17,543 nt of DNA from Gammaproteobacteria bacterium UBA6173. Lineage in GTDB: Bacteria; Pseudomonadota; Gammaproteobacteria; Pseudomonadales; Pseudohongiellaceae. A model generated the notes under the pieces. It did not search any database. It saw only the letters and a list, made by a program, of their open reading frames with translations, and was not told the DNA's origin. Each line of letters begins with the position of its first letter. The stretch's first letter is position 1. The DNA lies in assembly GCA_002422225.1 (NCBI GenBank), contig DITX01000182.1, positions 1 through 17,543 of the forward strand, given 5' to 3'. The position numbers were made by a program, and so were the translations under genes. Below are positions 7,293 to 15,516 of the stretch, piece after piece.

Positions 7293-7988
7293 CTACGAAT
7301 TAAGAAGCCGGCATTCTAACGCCTTCAGCCGCTCGGGTGAACCGATATCCTGCCAGTCGCCTGCGAAGTACTCGCCGGTGACCTGTTGGCGTGACATGGC
7401 CTGACGCAACAGTGGCGACAAGGGCAAGCGTTGCACTGACAAGCCGGTAAACAAGTGAGGGTGCAGCACACTGATACCGCTGAAAGTAAGTCGTGGTTCG
7501 TGCTCATCAGACACCTGAGCGCTATCACTCAGATGGAAATCGCCTCGCGGGTGATGCGCCGCATTGGGCACCAACACCAGGTGCGCCAGCGGTCGATTCA
7601 CGTCGGTCGCAGCATCCAGGTCAGCTGCGACGGTTTTCAGGCGAGAAAAGTCAAAATCTGTCCAGACGTCTCCATTCACCACAGCAAAAGCCTGTGCCCC
7701 CAGCAGCGGTAAAGCCTGGATGATGCCACCCGCGGTTTCCAGCAACTCAGTCTCAGCGGAGTATTGAATGCGCACGCCGTACTGCGCACCGTCGCCCAGC
7801 GCCGCAGGAATTTGCTCACCCAAATAATGCAGATTGATGACCAGATCCCGCAGACCAGCCTTGGCCAGCTTCAGAATCTGCCACTCAATCAGACTGTGAT
7901 CACCCGCTTTGAGTAATGGTTTTGGTGTCCGCTCGGTCAAGGGCAGCATGCGTTTGCCATGGCCAGCCGCCAGAATCATGACTTTCAT
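7293..7988 (-). CDS. murU: N-acetylmuramate alpha-1-phosphate uridylyltransferase
   Basis: MurU makes UDP-MurNAc from MurNAc alpha-1-phosphate and UTP in the peptidoglycan-recycling bypass that avoids de novo UDP-MurNAc synthesis and thus the fosfomycin target MurA. The 231-residue protein is a sugar-1-phosphate nucleotidyltransferase. Its N-terminus carries LAAGHGKRMLPLTERTPKPLL, holding the nucleotide-binding glycine-rich loop and conserved Lys. LETAGGI and NGDVWTDFDF follow, the latter with the metal-binding Asp. The sequence alone could suggest a generic mannose-1-phosphate guanylyltransferase-like protein, but its position directly after amgK, with a 4-base ATGA overlap, fixes the MurU call. 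It acts in the cytoplasm and is likely translationally coupled to amgK. Confidence 0.93.
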   Translation of the reverse strand: MKVMILAAGHGKRMLPLTERTPKPLLKAGDHSLIEWQILKLAKAGLRDLVINLHYLGEQIPAALGDGAQYGVRIQYSAETELLETAGGIIQALPLLGAQAFAVVNGDVWTDFDFSRLKTVAADLDAATDVNRPLAHLVLVPNAAHHPRGDFHLSDSAQVSDEHEPRLTFSGISVLHPHLFTGLSVQRLPLSPLLRQAMSRQQVTGEYFAGDWQDIGSPERLKALECRLLNS

Positions 7989-9199
7989 AACTGACTGTCT
8001 TCAAACTGAGCGGATAACTCAGACGCCGACACCATAGGACCTGACGCTGTTAACACGCCATACATATTGATCATCGGCCCTCGACAGAACCAACTGATAA
8101 ATGCTTTTAATTCAGGATGGCGCTCACCCACCGTCACCACGTAATCCATCACCACTGGCAGATCCAACAGGTATCGCGGTTTATTGTCACGCAGCGCCAG
8201 CCGACAGAAAATGCCAAGCACTTTAATATGGCGTTGTATTCCCATCAGATCAAAGTCACGTTGGAAGGCTTCAAAACTCAAAGAGGCTGGCAAAATGTCA
8301 CGTGCACGTGCCTCGGTATAGTAGTCGCGCAACCATCGGTTCACCTGCTCGGCTGGCCAAACGATGTAACAGTCGCGGAGCAAGGACACCAGATCGTAGG
8401 TCACCGGCCCAATAACCGCATCCTGAAAGTCGATGATGCCCGGCGCTTGATTTTCGGGATGCGAACCATCGGGCTGCTGTCGCACCATCAGATTGCGCGA
8501 GTGGTAATCGCGATGGACGCGCACTTGTATTTGATTCTGAGCGGCCTGTTCGAGAAAGCGCCAGGTCTGCGCCAGCAGTTTTTTTTCGTCTGAATTCAGC
8601 GCGATGCCCAACATACGACCACAAAACCACTCATCAAACAGGCAGAGTTCGGTGTGCAGTCGCGCCTGATCATAGGCGGGCAGCTGCGATGCACTGCGAT
8701 CACTTTGCAGATTCAATAGCGCGGCCATGGCCTGCGTGTACAGCACATCGACGCGCGCGATATCGCTGACATCCTCGTCATCATCCCCTTGCGCAGCCTG
8801 CAGGCACGGCAGATACAGCTGATCCCCAAAGTCCTCCAACAACATAAAACCTTGCTCAAGGTCATAAGCCAGAATGGTGGGGGTTTTTAAACCGGCTGCG
8901 CGAAACTCCGTGGCGGCCAATAAAAATGCCGGGTTGTTTTCACGAGCAGGTGGCGCATCCACCAACATCACGCTGGTTTTTAAACCATCAAACCCGGCCA
9001 GCGGCAGTTCGTTGGGCAAGTGATAACGAAAATAGCGTCGGAAACTGGCATCGCCACCCAACGCATCCGCGTGTATTGGGCCAGGATCAGATCCCAACAA
9101 TTGTTGCAGCTCACCTCGCGCCCAGTGTTGAACCTGCTGATGGCGGATATCTTCAGGCTCGCTGGAATCAGCGCACATGAATGCTTGTTGCTGGGTCAT
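7985..9199 (-). CDS. amgK: N-acetylmuramate/N-acetylglucosamine kinase, anomeric (AmgK)
   Basis: AmgK phosphorylates the anomeric carbon of MurNAc (and GlcNAc), feeding MurU in cytoplasmic peptidoglycan-sugar salvage. The protein has the aminoglycoside phosphotransferase fold. It has a nucleotide-loop region GGDASFRRYFR at about 48-58, the catalytic HRDYHSRN (His229, Asp231) and the metal-binding IIDFQDAVIGPVTYDL (Asp257). At 404 residues it is longer than the roughly 340 usual for the family. The excess lies in an N-terminal stretch of about 30 residues, an acidic insertion near 138-147 (DDDEDVSD) and a C-terminal tail after about 372. The ATG at 9199 has GGAG about 11 bases upstream; an internal Met8 lacks a site. 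The gene overlaps murU by 4 bases and is transcribed divergently from lptD, as in Pseudomonas. Confidence 0.93.
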   Translation of the reverse strand: MTQQQAFMCADSSEPEDIRHQQVQHWARGELQQLLGSDPGPIHADALGGDASFRRYFRYHLPNELPLAGFDGLKTSVMLVDAPPARENNPAFLLAATEFRAAGLKTPTILAYDLEQGFMLLEDFGDQLYLPCLQAAQGDDDEDVSDIARVDVLYTQAMAALLNLQSDRSASQLPAYDQARLHTELCLFDEWFCGRMLGIALNSDEKKLLAQTWRFLEQAAQNQIQVRVHRDYHSRNLMVRQQPDGSHPENQAPGIIDFQDAVIGPVTYDLVSLLRDCYIVWPAEQVNRWLRDYYTEARARDILPASLSFEAFQRDFDLMGIQRHIKVLGIFCRLALRDNKPRYLLDLPVVMDYVVTVGERHPELKAFISWFCRGPMINMYGVLTASGPMVSASELSAQFEDSQL

Positions 9200-9243
9200 T
9201 GTTGAATCTGCTCCGCCATTGCTTTCTAATGAAAGGTCGATGA

Positions 9244-9272
9244 ATTATCATGCCTGCGCTGGCCAATGTCGC
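9244..9272 (-). promoter_or_regulatory. Putative sigma-70 promoter of the amgK-murU-rpe-trpE run
   Basis: On the minus strand GATAAT (9249-9244, 5 of 6 to consensus) is preceded by a 17-base spacer and GCGACA (9272-9267, 4 of 6). Transcription would start roughly 35-40 bases before the amgK ATG at 9199. The element lies in the spacer between the divergent amgK and lptD starts. It is found by eye only. Confidence 0.4.
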
Positions 9273-9352
9273 CCCAGACTAACAATTCAGGGCAACAGGC
9301 AGCCACATCTAATGCTCACCATTCTCTATTGCCGACTGGATCGCCCGCAACC

Positions 9353-11860
9353 ATGTCTGACAGAAAAATAAAAACCAGCCTTTTGACAACAGGATGGATG
9401 CTGCCTGTGCTGATACTGTCCGGAATACATGGCGATGCAGTTGCGCAGGTTCCGGGTGCAGACAATTCAGCGCCACAGTCACCAGCCGGCATCATGCAAG
9501 ACTGGGCAACACGCGAAAGCATGAGCGCCGAGCAAGCTGCCCGTGTTAACCCGGCTTGCTGTGGTATGTTTGTGGAGCCGCAGATCAGCGGTGAGAATGC
9601 TGATCTTGATCCTGACAGCGCCCCCACCGAAATTGAAACCACTGCGCGCGTCAACCAACCCGAAGCCGCTCAGCTGTATGTCGAAGGTGATGTCAGTGTT
9701 CGTCAGGGTTACCGCACCCTGTTGGCAAGCGACGGACTGCACCTGAACGAAGAAACCAATATCCTGACGCTGCAAGGCGATGTGGTATTCCGTGAGCCGG
9801 GATTTCTTGTCACCGGCGAAGGGGCCGTGCTTGACCAAAATGCGGGTGACAACACCATCAGTCAGGCCTCCTATGTGATTCACGATACCCAGATTCACGG
9901 GACAGCAGAACGGCTGAGTTACAACAGCGACAGCGGTCTAATGACCATGGACAACGGCGAATTCAGCCGCTGCGAACCCATGGATCCGTTCTGGATGGTG
10001 CAAGCCAGCAGTCTGATGCTGGACAATGCCAATGGCGTTGGGTATGCGCGAGAGTTGACGCTAAGGCTGCGCGATGTACCCGTGTTCTACTACCCCTATA
10101 CCTTGCAGTTCCCGATTGGTGATCAGCGGGTATCGGGCATTTTGCCGCCCAGCATCAGCAACAGCCGCGACAATGGTCTCGATATTGCCGTGCCCTATTA
10201 CTTCAATCTCGCGCCGCATTACGATGCTACGCTGACACCACGATTGATGACCGAGCGGGGTCTGATGCTGAATGCTGAATTCAGGTACCTGGCCGATTGG
10301 TCGATGAATACCGTCACCGCTGCACTGCTGCCTGACGACAAAACCTACGATGCCACCCGCGCCAGCCTCAGCGGCAACGCCACACCACAATCGCGGCGCT
10401 GGTTTGCTGGCTTCAGTCATGAAGGCCAACCCTGGCAGAACTGGCGCACGTTTGTCGATTTGAATGCCGTCAGTGATGCCAACTATTTCAGGGATCTGGG
10501 CACCCGTAATCTTAACCTGGAAAGCCGCACCCATCTCAACAAGGAAGCGGTCATGTCCTGGCAGGATGCCGCTTGGCATGCCGAAGCGCGCGTGCAAAGC
10601 ATTCAGCTACTGGACCCTTACCTGGCATCCATTGACGTTAACAAACCTTTTGATCGACTGCCCGAAGTCAAACTCAGCCGCCAGGGTGACAGCTTAGGCC
10701 CATTGCGTTATGGCGTTGATGGTTCACATGTGCGCTTTGATCGCTCGCTGGATCGATCACTGTTATCCGCACAGCAGATTGCCAATGGCGCTCTGGTCAC
10801 CGGCTCCAGAGTCAGCGCGGAACCGTGGCTGAGTTTGCCGTTGCGCGGGGCAGGGTACTTTCTTATTCCGACTGCGCGATATCGTTACGCCAGCTGGCAA
10901 CTGGATCAACAGGCCGCCAATACTGTCGGCAATCCCGAGCGTGGCGTCTCAGTGTTCAGCCTTGATAGTGGTTTGATTTTTGATCGGCCAGTGACCGTCG
11001 CAGGGCTGTCCGCCACTCAAACACTGGAGCCCAGACTTTATTACCTGTTCAGCGAACAGAAAGAGCAGCACTTGCTGCCAAATTTTGACAGCGCACAGCT
11101 GCACATGAACTTCAACCAGTTGTTCCGTGACAATCGCTTCAGCGGTGGCGACCGGGTCGGTGACGCCAACCAGATCAGCGCTGCGGTGACCAGCCGCTTG
11201 CTGACCATTGATGGTCAGGAACGCGCCCGCATTAGCGTTGGCCAGATTTTTCACTTTGAAGACCGCAAAGTCTCATTAGACAGTCCGCTGCAAAAATGGC
11301 TGACGCTGCAACCACTGGACACTGACCACTCAGCATTGATCATGGAAGCCAGTTATCGCCCGCATGAGCGCTGGCAACTGATGACCGACCTGCAATGGGA
11401 TCAAGAAAACAACAACATCGACCAAGGCAGCATTGCGGTACAGTTACGCGGCGATCAAGACCGCCTGTTTAATCTGGCCTTCCGCTATCGGGAAAAAACT
11501 GACGTTTTTCTGGATGCACCACCCTTGCTTGACCCACGCATCAAACAAACAGACATGTCGGCGGTCTGGCCGCTGAACGAAAGTTGGCGCATGCTGGGTC
11601 GTTGGAACTATGACCACAGTAACAGCAGGAACCTTGAAACCTTCGCAGGTGTCGAATACAGTAACTGCTGCGCAACCGTGCGCCTGATCGCCCGCGACTG
11701 GGTTAACGACTACGAATTTAACGAACTGAACACCAGACAGAATCGGGGCATCTTTTTTCAGCTTTCCCTGCACGGCCTGGGCGACCTCGCCGGTGGCGGT
11801 CTCGACAGCCTGCTCAGCAACAGCATCCCCGGATTCAAGGAGCAAGACAGCAATGAGTAA
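9353..11860 (+). CDS. lptD: LPS-assembly outer-membrane protein LptD
   Basis: LptD is the beta-barrel that, with LptE, inserts lipopolysaccharide into the outer leaflet of the outer membrane. From the ATG at 9353 it has 835 residues and a clear signal peptide (DRKIK, hydrophobic core, cleavage after AVA). A start at 9266 would put 29 polar residues ahead of it and is less likely. Residues about 105-240 form the periplasmic OstA/LptA-like jellyroll (YVEGDVSVRQGYRTLLASDG, LQGDVVF). The barrel follows, starting around VGYARELTLRLRDVPVFYYPY. The paired cysteines needed for the inter-domain disulfides are visible: Cys69-Cys70 and Cys207 in the N-terminal part and Cys772-Cys773 near the C-terminus. 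It heads the surA-pdxA-rsmA-apaG-apaH-cca block. In E. coli lptD and surA are sigma-E responsive, but no convincing sigma-E site is visible here. Confidence 0.96.
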   Translation: MSDRKIKTSLLTTGWMLPVLILSGIHGDAVAQVPGADNSAPQSPAGIMQDWATRESMSAEQAARVNPACCGMFVEPQISGENADLDPDSAPTEIETTARVNQPEAAQLYVEGDVSVRQGYRTLLASDGLHLNEETNILTLQGDVVFREPGFLVTGEGAVLDQNAGDNTISQASYVIHDTQIHGTAERLSYNSDSGLMTMDNGEFSRCEPMDPFWMVQASSLMLDNANGVGYARELTLRLRDVPVFYYPYTLQFPIGDQRVSGILPPSISNSRDNGLDIAVPYYFNLAPHYDATLTPRLMTERGLMLNAEFRYLADWSMNTVTAALLPDDKTYDATRASLSGNATPQSRRWFAGFSHEGQPWQNWRTFVDLNAVSDANYFRDLGTRNLNLESRTHLNKEAVMSWQDAAWHAEARVQSIQLLDPYLASIDVNKPFDRLPEVKLSRQGDSLGPLRYGVDGSHVRFDRSLDRSLLSAQQIANGALVTGSRVSAEPWLSLPLRGAGYFLIPTARYRYASWQLDQQAANTVGNPERGVSVFSLDSGLIFDRPVTVAGLSATQTLEPRLYYLFSEQKEQHLLPNFDSAQLHMNFNQLFRDNRFSGGDRVGDANQISAAVTSRLLTIDGQERARISVGQIFHFEDRKVSLDSPLQKWLTLQPLDTDHSALIMEASYRPHERWQLMTDLQWDQENNNIDQGSIAVQLRGDQDRLFNLAFRYREKTDVFLDAPPLLDPRIKQTDMSAVWPLNESWRMLGRWNYDHSNSRNLETFAGVEYSNCCATVRLIARDWVNDYEFNELNTRQNRGIFFQLSLHGLGDLAGGGLDSLLSNSIPGFKEQDSNE

Positions 11861-13184
11861 CAATTTTCGGCAGTTCCTGACGCAAGGCAGATACATTGGC
11901 CTCAGCAGTCTGGCCGCCATGTTGATGCTGGCCAATAGCGCCTACGCCCAGCCACAGTTGCTGGACAAAATTATTGCCGTGGTTGACGACGGTGTTGTTC
12001 TGCAAAGTGAGTACGAAGAGCGTGTTGTTGAAGTGCAGGCACGTGCCTCACAGATGAACATGGCACTGCCTGCACCTGACGCCTTACGCGAACAAGTGAT
12101 GGAGAGTCTGATTATTGAAAACCTGCAGCTGCAACTGGCAGAACGGGTGGGCATTCGTTTTGACGACGACACACTCAACCGTGTGATGAGCGATCTTGCC
12201 CAGTCCAGCAACATGAGCTTTGACCAGTACGTCAGTGCTCTGCAGGCGCAAGGCGTCTACACACAGACACGCGAGCGTATCCGTAAAGAACTGGCGATCA
12301 ACGAGGTACAGCGCGGCATGGTGAATCGTCGCATCAGCATCACCGACCAGGAAATTGATAACTACCTGAGCTCTGAAGCAGGCCGCATCGCGATGGCCCC
12401 GGATTATCTGGTTGACCAGATTCTGATTCCGGTGCCTGAGTCCGATTCACCTGCCGTACGCTCCGCAAAAGAAGCCTTTGCCCGCGACATGTACCAGCGT
12501 TTGGCCGATGGTGCTGATTTTGCGCAGGTGCGCATGGAGTCACAGCAGGCCGCTATGGCCAATCCGCCACGCGGGTTTCAGGTCAGTGGTGGCGAACTGG
12601 GCTGGCGTAAAGCCGATCAGCTACCCAGTTTGTTTGTGGAAATTGTGCCCGCCATGCGCGTAGGGCAGATCAACGAACCTATCCGCAGTGCCAACGGTTT
12701 CCATATTATTCGCCTGTCAGATGTTCGGGGCGACTCCAATCGCCTCGTCAAACAGACTCAGGCACGCCATATTCTGATCGCGCCGTCTGAGATTCGCACC
12801 GAAGATCAGGCGCGACGTCTGGCTGAGACCGTGCATCAGCGCATCGCCGATGGCGAAGAATTTGGCATTCTGGCGCGTCAGTTTTCAGATGACACCATGT
12901 CGGTTGTTGCCGGCGGTGATCTGGGTTGGGTCAGTGACGGCGGTATGCCTCCGCAGTTTGAAGAACAGATCAGAAACATGGAAGTTGGCCAAGTGAGCGA
13001 GCCGTTCCGCACCAGTTTTGGCTGGCATGTCGCCGAAGTGACCGGACGCCGTGAGCAGGATTTAAGTCGTGAGTATCAACGCCAGCAGGCTCAAAACGCC
13101 TTGCGCCAGCGTAAATTTGATATTGAGCTCGAAAACTGGATGCTGGAAATCAGGGACGAAGCCTACGTCAAATACATCAACTGA
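11853..13184 (+). CDS. surA: Periplasmic chaperone and peptidyl-prolyl isomerase SurA
   Basis: SurA escorts unfolded outer-membrane proteins, including LptD, across the periplasm to the BAM complex. The ATG at 11853 is chosen because AAGGAG lies about 10 bases upstream and it yields a signal peptide with cleavage after NSAYA; a longer reading frame upstream lacks this. The 443-residue protein has the SurA N-terminal chaperone domain (about 33-175, starting LLDKIIAVVDDGVVL). Two parvulin-type domains follow at about 178-290 and 293-400. The second has the canonical ARHILIA, GDLGWV and FGWHVAEV segments; the first is more diverged (QILIPVP, GELGWR). A charged C-terminal helix closes the protein. 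The start codon lies within the end of lptD (8-base overlap, ATGAGTAA), so the two are likely translationally coupled. Confidence 0.97.
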   Translation: MSNNFRQFLTQGRYIGLSSLAAMLMLANSAYAQPQLLDKIIAVVDDGVVLQSEYEERVVEVQARASQMNMALPAPDALREQVMESLIIENLQLQLAERVGIRFDDDTLNRVMSDLAQSSNMSFDQYVSALQAQGVYTQTRERIRKELAINEVQRGMVNRRISITDQEIDNYLSSEAGRIAMAPDYLVDQILIPVPESDSPAVRSAKEAFARDMYQRLADGADFAQVRMESQQAAMANPPRGFQVSGGELGWRKADQLPSLFVEIVPAMRVGQINEPIRSANGFHIIRLSDVRGDSNRLVKQTQARHILIAPSEIRTEDQARRLAETVHQRIADGEEFGILARQFSDDTMSVVAGGDLGWVSDGGMPPQFEEQIRNMEVGQVSEPFRTSFGWHVAEVTGRREQDLSREYQRQQAQNALRQRKFDIELENWMLEIRDEAYVKYIN

Positions 13185-13193
13185 TTGTTGACC

Positions 13194-14222
13194 ATGCCCA
13201 TGCTACTGGCTGTTACACCCGGCGAACCCGCCGGCATAGGTCCTGAGCTGCTGATTCAATTGATTCAGGAGCCATCACGCCTGCCAGCTAATTGTTGCCT
13301 GATTGCCATCGCAGACCCTGCCCTGTTGCAAGCGCGTGCCGACCTGCTTGGGTTGCCTTTACGGTTAACAGAATGGCAACCGGGTGTGTCAGCCCGCTTA
13401 TCTGGTGTCGGCGAGTTATATGTTCTGCCAGTAGCACTCAAGGTGCCATGCGAAGCAGGTGCGCTTAATGCCGCCAACGCGGCGTATGTTCTGGAAACGC
13501 TGCGCACAGCCTGTCAGTTATGCCAGGACAAACAGGTTGACGCCATGGTGACGGCACCCGTCCATAAAGGCATCATCAATGACGCCGGCATCGCTTTTTC
13601 CGGGCACACCGAGTTTCTTGCGCAGCAGTGCAACGTTGAACAGACTGTGATGATGCTGGCCACTGAAGGTTTGCGGGTGGCACTGGCAACCACGCATCTG
13701 CCCTTAAAAGACGTTGCGGCCGCCATCACCGCTCCATTATTAAGCAGCGTGCTGAACATTCTCAATGATGATCTGCGCAGCAAGTTTGGCCTGGAAAACC
13801 CCTACATTCTGGTGTGTGGTCTTAATCCACATGCAGGTGAAGGCGGCCATCTAGGGCGTGAGGAAATCGATATCATCACCCCGGTGCTGGATATGTTGCG
13901 CGATCAAGGCCTGCATCTGCAGGGCCCGCTGCCCGCCGACACCTTGTTTACAGATAAGTACCTGAGCAAAGCGGATGCGGTGCTGGCCATGTACCACGAC
14001 CAGGGCTTGCCGGTGCTCAAATACAAAGGTTTTGGCCGTGCCAGCAATATCACCTTAGGCCTGCCCATCATCCGCACTTCGGTGGATCACGGCACTGCGC
14101 TGGATCTTGCCGGCACGGGCACAGCTGAGACAGGCAGTTTACGCAATGCCATTGAAACCGCCTGCCAGATGATTCAGGCACAACTGAAGGCAGCCAGTCA
14201 GTTGTCGCGGAGCGGTACGTGA
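13194..14222 (+). CDS. pdxA: 4-hydroxythreonine-4-phosphate dehydrogenase
   Basis: PdxA oxidises 4-phosphohydroxy-L-threonine using NAD(P) in the DXP-dependent pathway to pyridoxal phosphate, in the cytoplasm. The 342-residue protein opens with TPGEPAGIGPE at residues 8-18, typical of the family. It has GHTEFLA at 137-143. The three metal-binding histidines are present: His168 (ATTHLP), His213 (NPHAGEGG) and His268 (MYHDQGLPVLKY). The start is taken as ATG 13194, 9 bases after the surA stop; ATG 13200 and TTG 13185 are alternatives, and no strong ribosome binding site separates them. The last four bases overlap the rsmA start. The surA-pdxA-rsmA order is the standard gammaproteobacterial arrangement. 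Confidence 0.96.
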   Translation: MPMLLAVTPGEPAGIGPELLIQLIQEPSRLPANCCLIAIADPALLQARADLLGLPLRLTEWQPGVSARLSGVGELYVLPVALKVPCEAGALNAANAAYVLETLRTACQLCQDKQVDAMVTAPVHKGIINDAGIAFSGHTEFLAQQCNVEQTVMMLATEGLRVALATTHLPLKDVAAAITAPLLSSVLNILNDDLRSKFGLENPYILVCGLNPHAGEGGHLGREEIDIITPVLDMLRDQGLHLQGPLPADTLFTDKYLSKADAVLAMYHDQGLPVLKYKGFGRASNITLGLPIIRTSVDHGTALDLAGTGTAETGSLRNAIETACQMIQAQLKAASQLSRSGT

Positions 14223-15055
14223 GTCAGTACAACAGCCAACACCCGATCACCCAACCCGATCACCAGGCCCGAAAGCGCTTTGGTCAGAATTTTCTGCATG
14301 ACGCCCATGTCATCCGCAAAATTGTGCAAGCCATTGGCCCACAGCCAGAGCAGCACTTGCTGGAAATCGGGCCAGGGCAAGGCGCGCTGACCATTCCCTT
14401 GGTCAACAGCGGCGCAAAGCTGGATGTAGTTGAACTCGATCGCGACCTTGCTGCCTGGCTGCAAAACCATTTTTCGGACTGTGAGCGCTTCACGCTGCAT
14501 CTGGGTGACGTGCTCAAGTTCGACCTGAAAACCCTGACACAACAACCACGCAGTATCCGGGTCATTGGCAATCTGCCGTACAACATTTCCACGCCCTGCC
14601 TGTTTCACCTGCTGGAATCAGAGTCGCTCATTGATGACATGACCTTTATGCTGCAGAAAGAGGTTGTGCAGCGCCTAGCGGCGACACCCGACGATGATGA
14701 ATATGGTCGTCTCAGCGTGATGGTGCAGTATTTCTGCACGGTGGAGCATCTGTTTGATGTGCCTCCCGGCGCGTTTAAACCCGCCCCCAAGGTCACCTCG
14801 GCGATCGTGCGCTTGCGACCGCATCGTGAGTACAAAGAACAGGCTACTGACACCGCGCTGTTAAGAGATCTGGTCAGAACGGCTTTTTCGCAACGCCGTA
14901 AGACGCTGAGAAACTGCATAAAACCCTTGATCGTAGGTCTTGATCCACAAGACTTGCCGGTTGATCTGTCACTGCGGCCAGAGAACCTAGGCGTTGCAGA
15001 CTATGTCAGACTCAGCAATAAAATCAGCAGCTTGCGGGCTGCATCAGCGCCGTAA
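14219..15055 (+). CDS. rsmA: 16S rRNA (adenine1518-N6/adenine1519-N6)-dimethyltransferase
   Basis: RsmA (KsgA) dimethylates two adjacent adenosines in helix 45 of 16S rRNA late in 30S assembly, using S-adenosylmethionine. Translation starts at GTG 14219, which overlaps the pdxA stop by 4 bases (GTGA) and has GGAG 6 bases upstream. The 278-residue protein has RKRFGQNFL at about 18-26, the SAM-binding LEIGPGQGALT at 48-58, and the catalytic NLPYNIS at 118-124. FKPAPKVTSAIVRL follows further on, with the C-terminal rRNA-binding region after it. All key residues of the family are present. It is downstream of pdxA and 57 bases upstream of apaG. Confidence 0.97.
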   Translation: MSQYNSQHPITQPDHQARKRFGQNFLHDAHVIRKIVQAIGPQPEQHLLEIGPGQGALTIPLVNSGAKLDVVELDRDLAAWLQNHFSDCERFTLHLGDVLKFDLKTLTQQPRSIRVIGNLPYNISTPCLFHLLESESLIDDMTFMLQKEVVQRLAATPDDDEYGRLSVMVQYFCTVEHLFDVPPGAFKPAPKVTSAIVRLRPHREYKEQATDTALLRDLVRTAFSQRRKTLRNCIKPLIVGLDPQDLPVDLSLRPENLGVADYVRLSNKISSLRAASAP

Positions 15056-15112
15056 GCTTCCCGATCTTTTTGACAGTGATTTAAGCCAGACGCAGTTCAG
15101 GAGTGTTGATAG

Positions 15113-15502
15113 ATGTCGGAACCCAGACAAGATGCCGCCGCGATAGAAATATCCGTGCAGACGCAGTACTTGCAAGATCAGTCTGATCCTGCCAACCACC
15201 GTTATGCATTTTCATACACCATTGCGATCGAAAATCTGGGTAAAGAATCCGTGAAGTTACTGTCACGACACTGGCTTATCACCGATGACAACAACAAGGT
15301 AGAAGAGGTCCGTGGCCCAGGCGTGGTAGGCCTGCAACCCATGATTCATCCCGGACAAAAATTTGTGTACAGCAGCGGTGCTGTGTTAACAACACAATTT
15401 GGTACCATGCAAGGCAGTTACGAAATGCTCAAACCCGATGGCAGCCGCTTTGACGTCCCGATTCCGGCGTTTTTGCTGTCCCGACCACACTCGGTGCACT
15501 GA
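15113..15502 (+). CDS. apaG: ApaG domain protein (Co2+/Mg2+ efflux-associated)
   Basis: This 129-residue protein is a stand-alone ApaG (DUF525) domain, a fibronectin-III-like beta sandwich of normal length. The N-terminal part has VQTQYL; diagnostic segments are GPGVVGLQP, a PGQKFVYSSGAVL stretch and MQGSYEM. The molecular role is not firmly established; mutants of some enterobacteria show altered cobalt resistance, and the domain also occurs in eukaryotic F-box and polymerase-interacting proteins. The ATG at 15113 has AGGAG 9 bases upstream. It lies 57 bases after rsmA and 14 bases before apaH, the standard rsmA-apaG-apaH order. Confidence 0.95.
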   Translation: MSEPRQDAAAIEISVQTQYLQDQSDPANHRYAFSYTIAIENLGKESVKLLSRHWLITDDNNKVEEVRGPGVVGLQPMIHPGQKFVYSSGAVLTTQFGTMQGSYEMLKPDGSRFDVPIPAFLLSRPHSVH

Positions 15503-15516
15503 CGCCCGGAAGTCTG

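Noticed and set aside
9308..9313. TCTAAT as a possible -10 element (sigma-70 or sigma-E) for lptD
   Set aside because: No matching -35 or GGAACTT-like element occurs at a suitable distance upstream.
9266..9352. 29-residue N-terminal extension of LptD from the upstream ATG
   Set aside because: It is polar, precedes a complete signal peptide and overlaps the -35 element of the putative amgK promoter. The ATG at 9353 gives a standard secreted protein.
10061..10597. Minus-strand 178-residue reading frame within lptD
   Set aside because: It is antisense to conserved LptD barrel sequence and shows no domain, signal or ribosome binding site.
15070..15098. Perfect TTGACA upstream of apaG as a possible internal promoter
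   Set aside because: At 17-18 bases downstream the sequence is CAGTTC/AGTTCA, which does not resemble a -10 hexamer.
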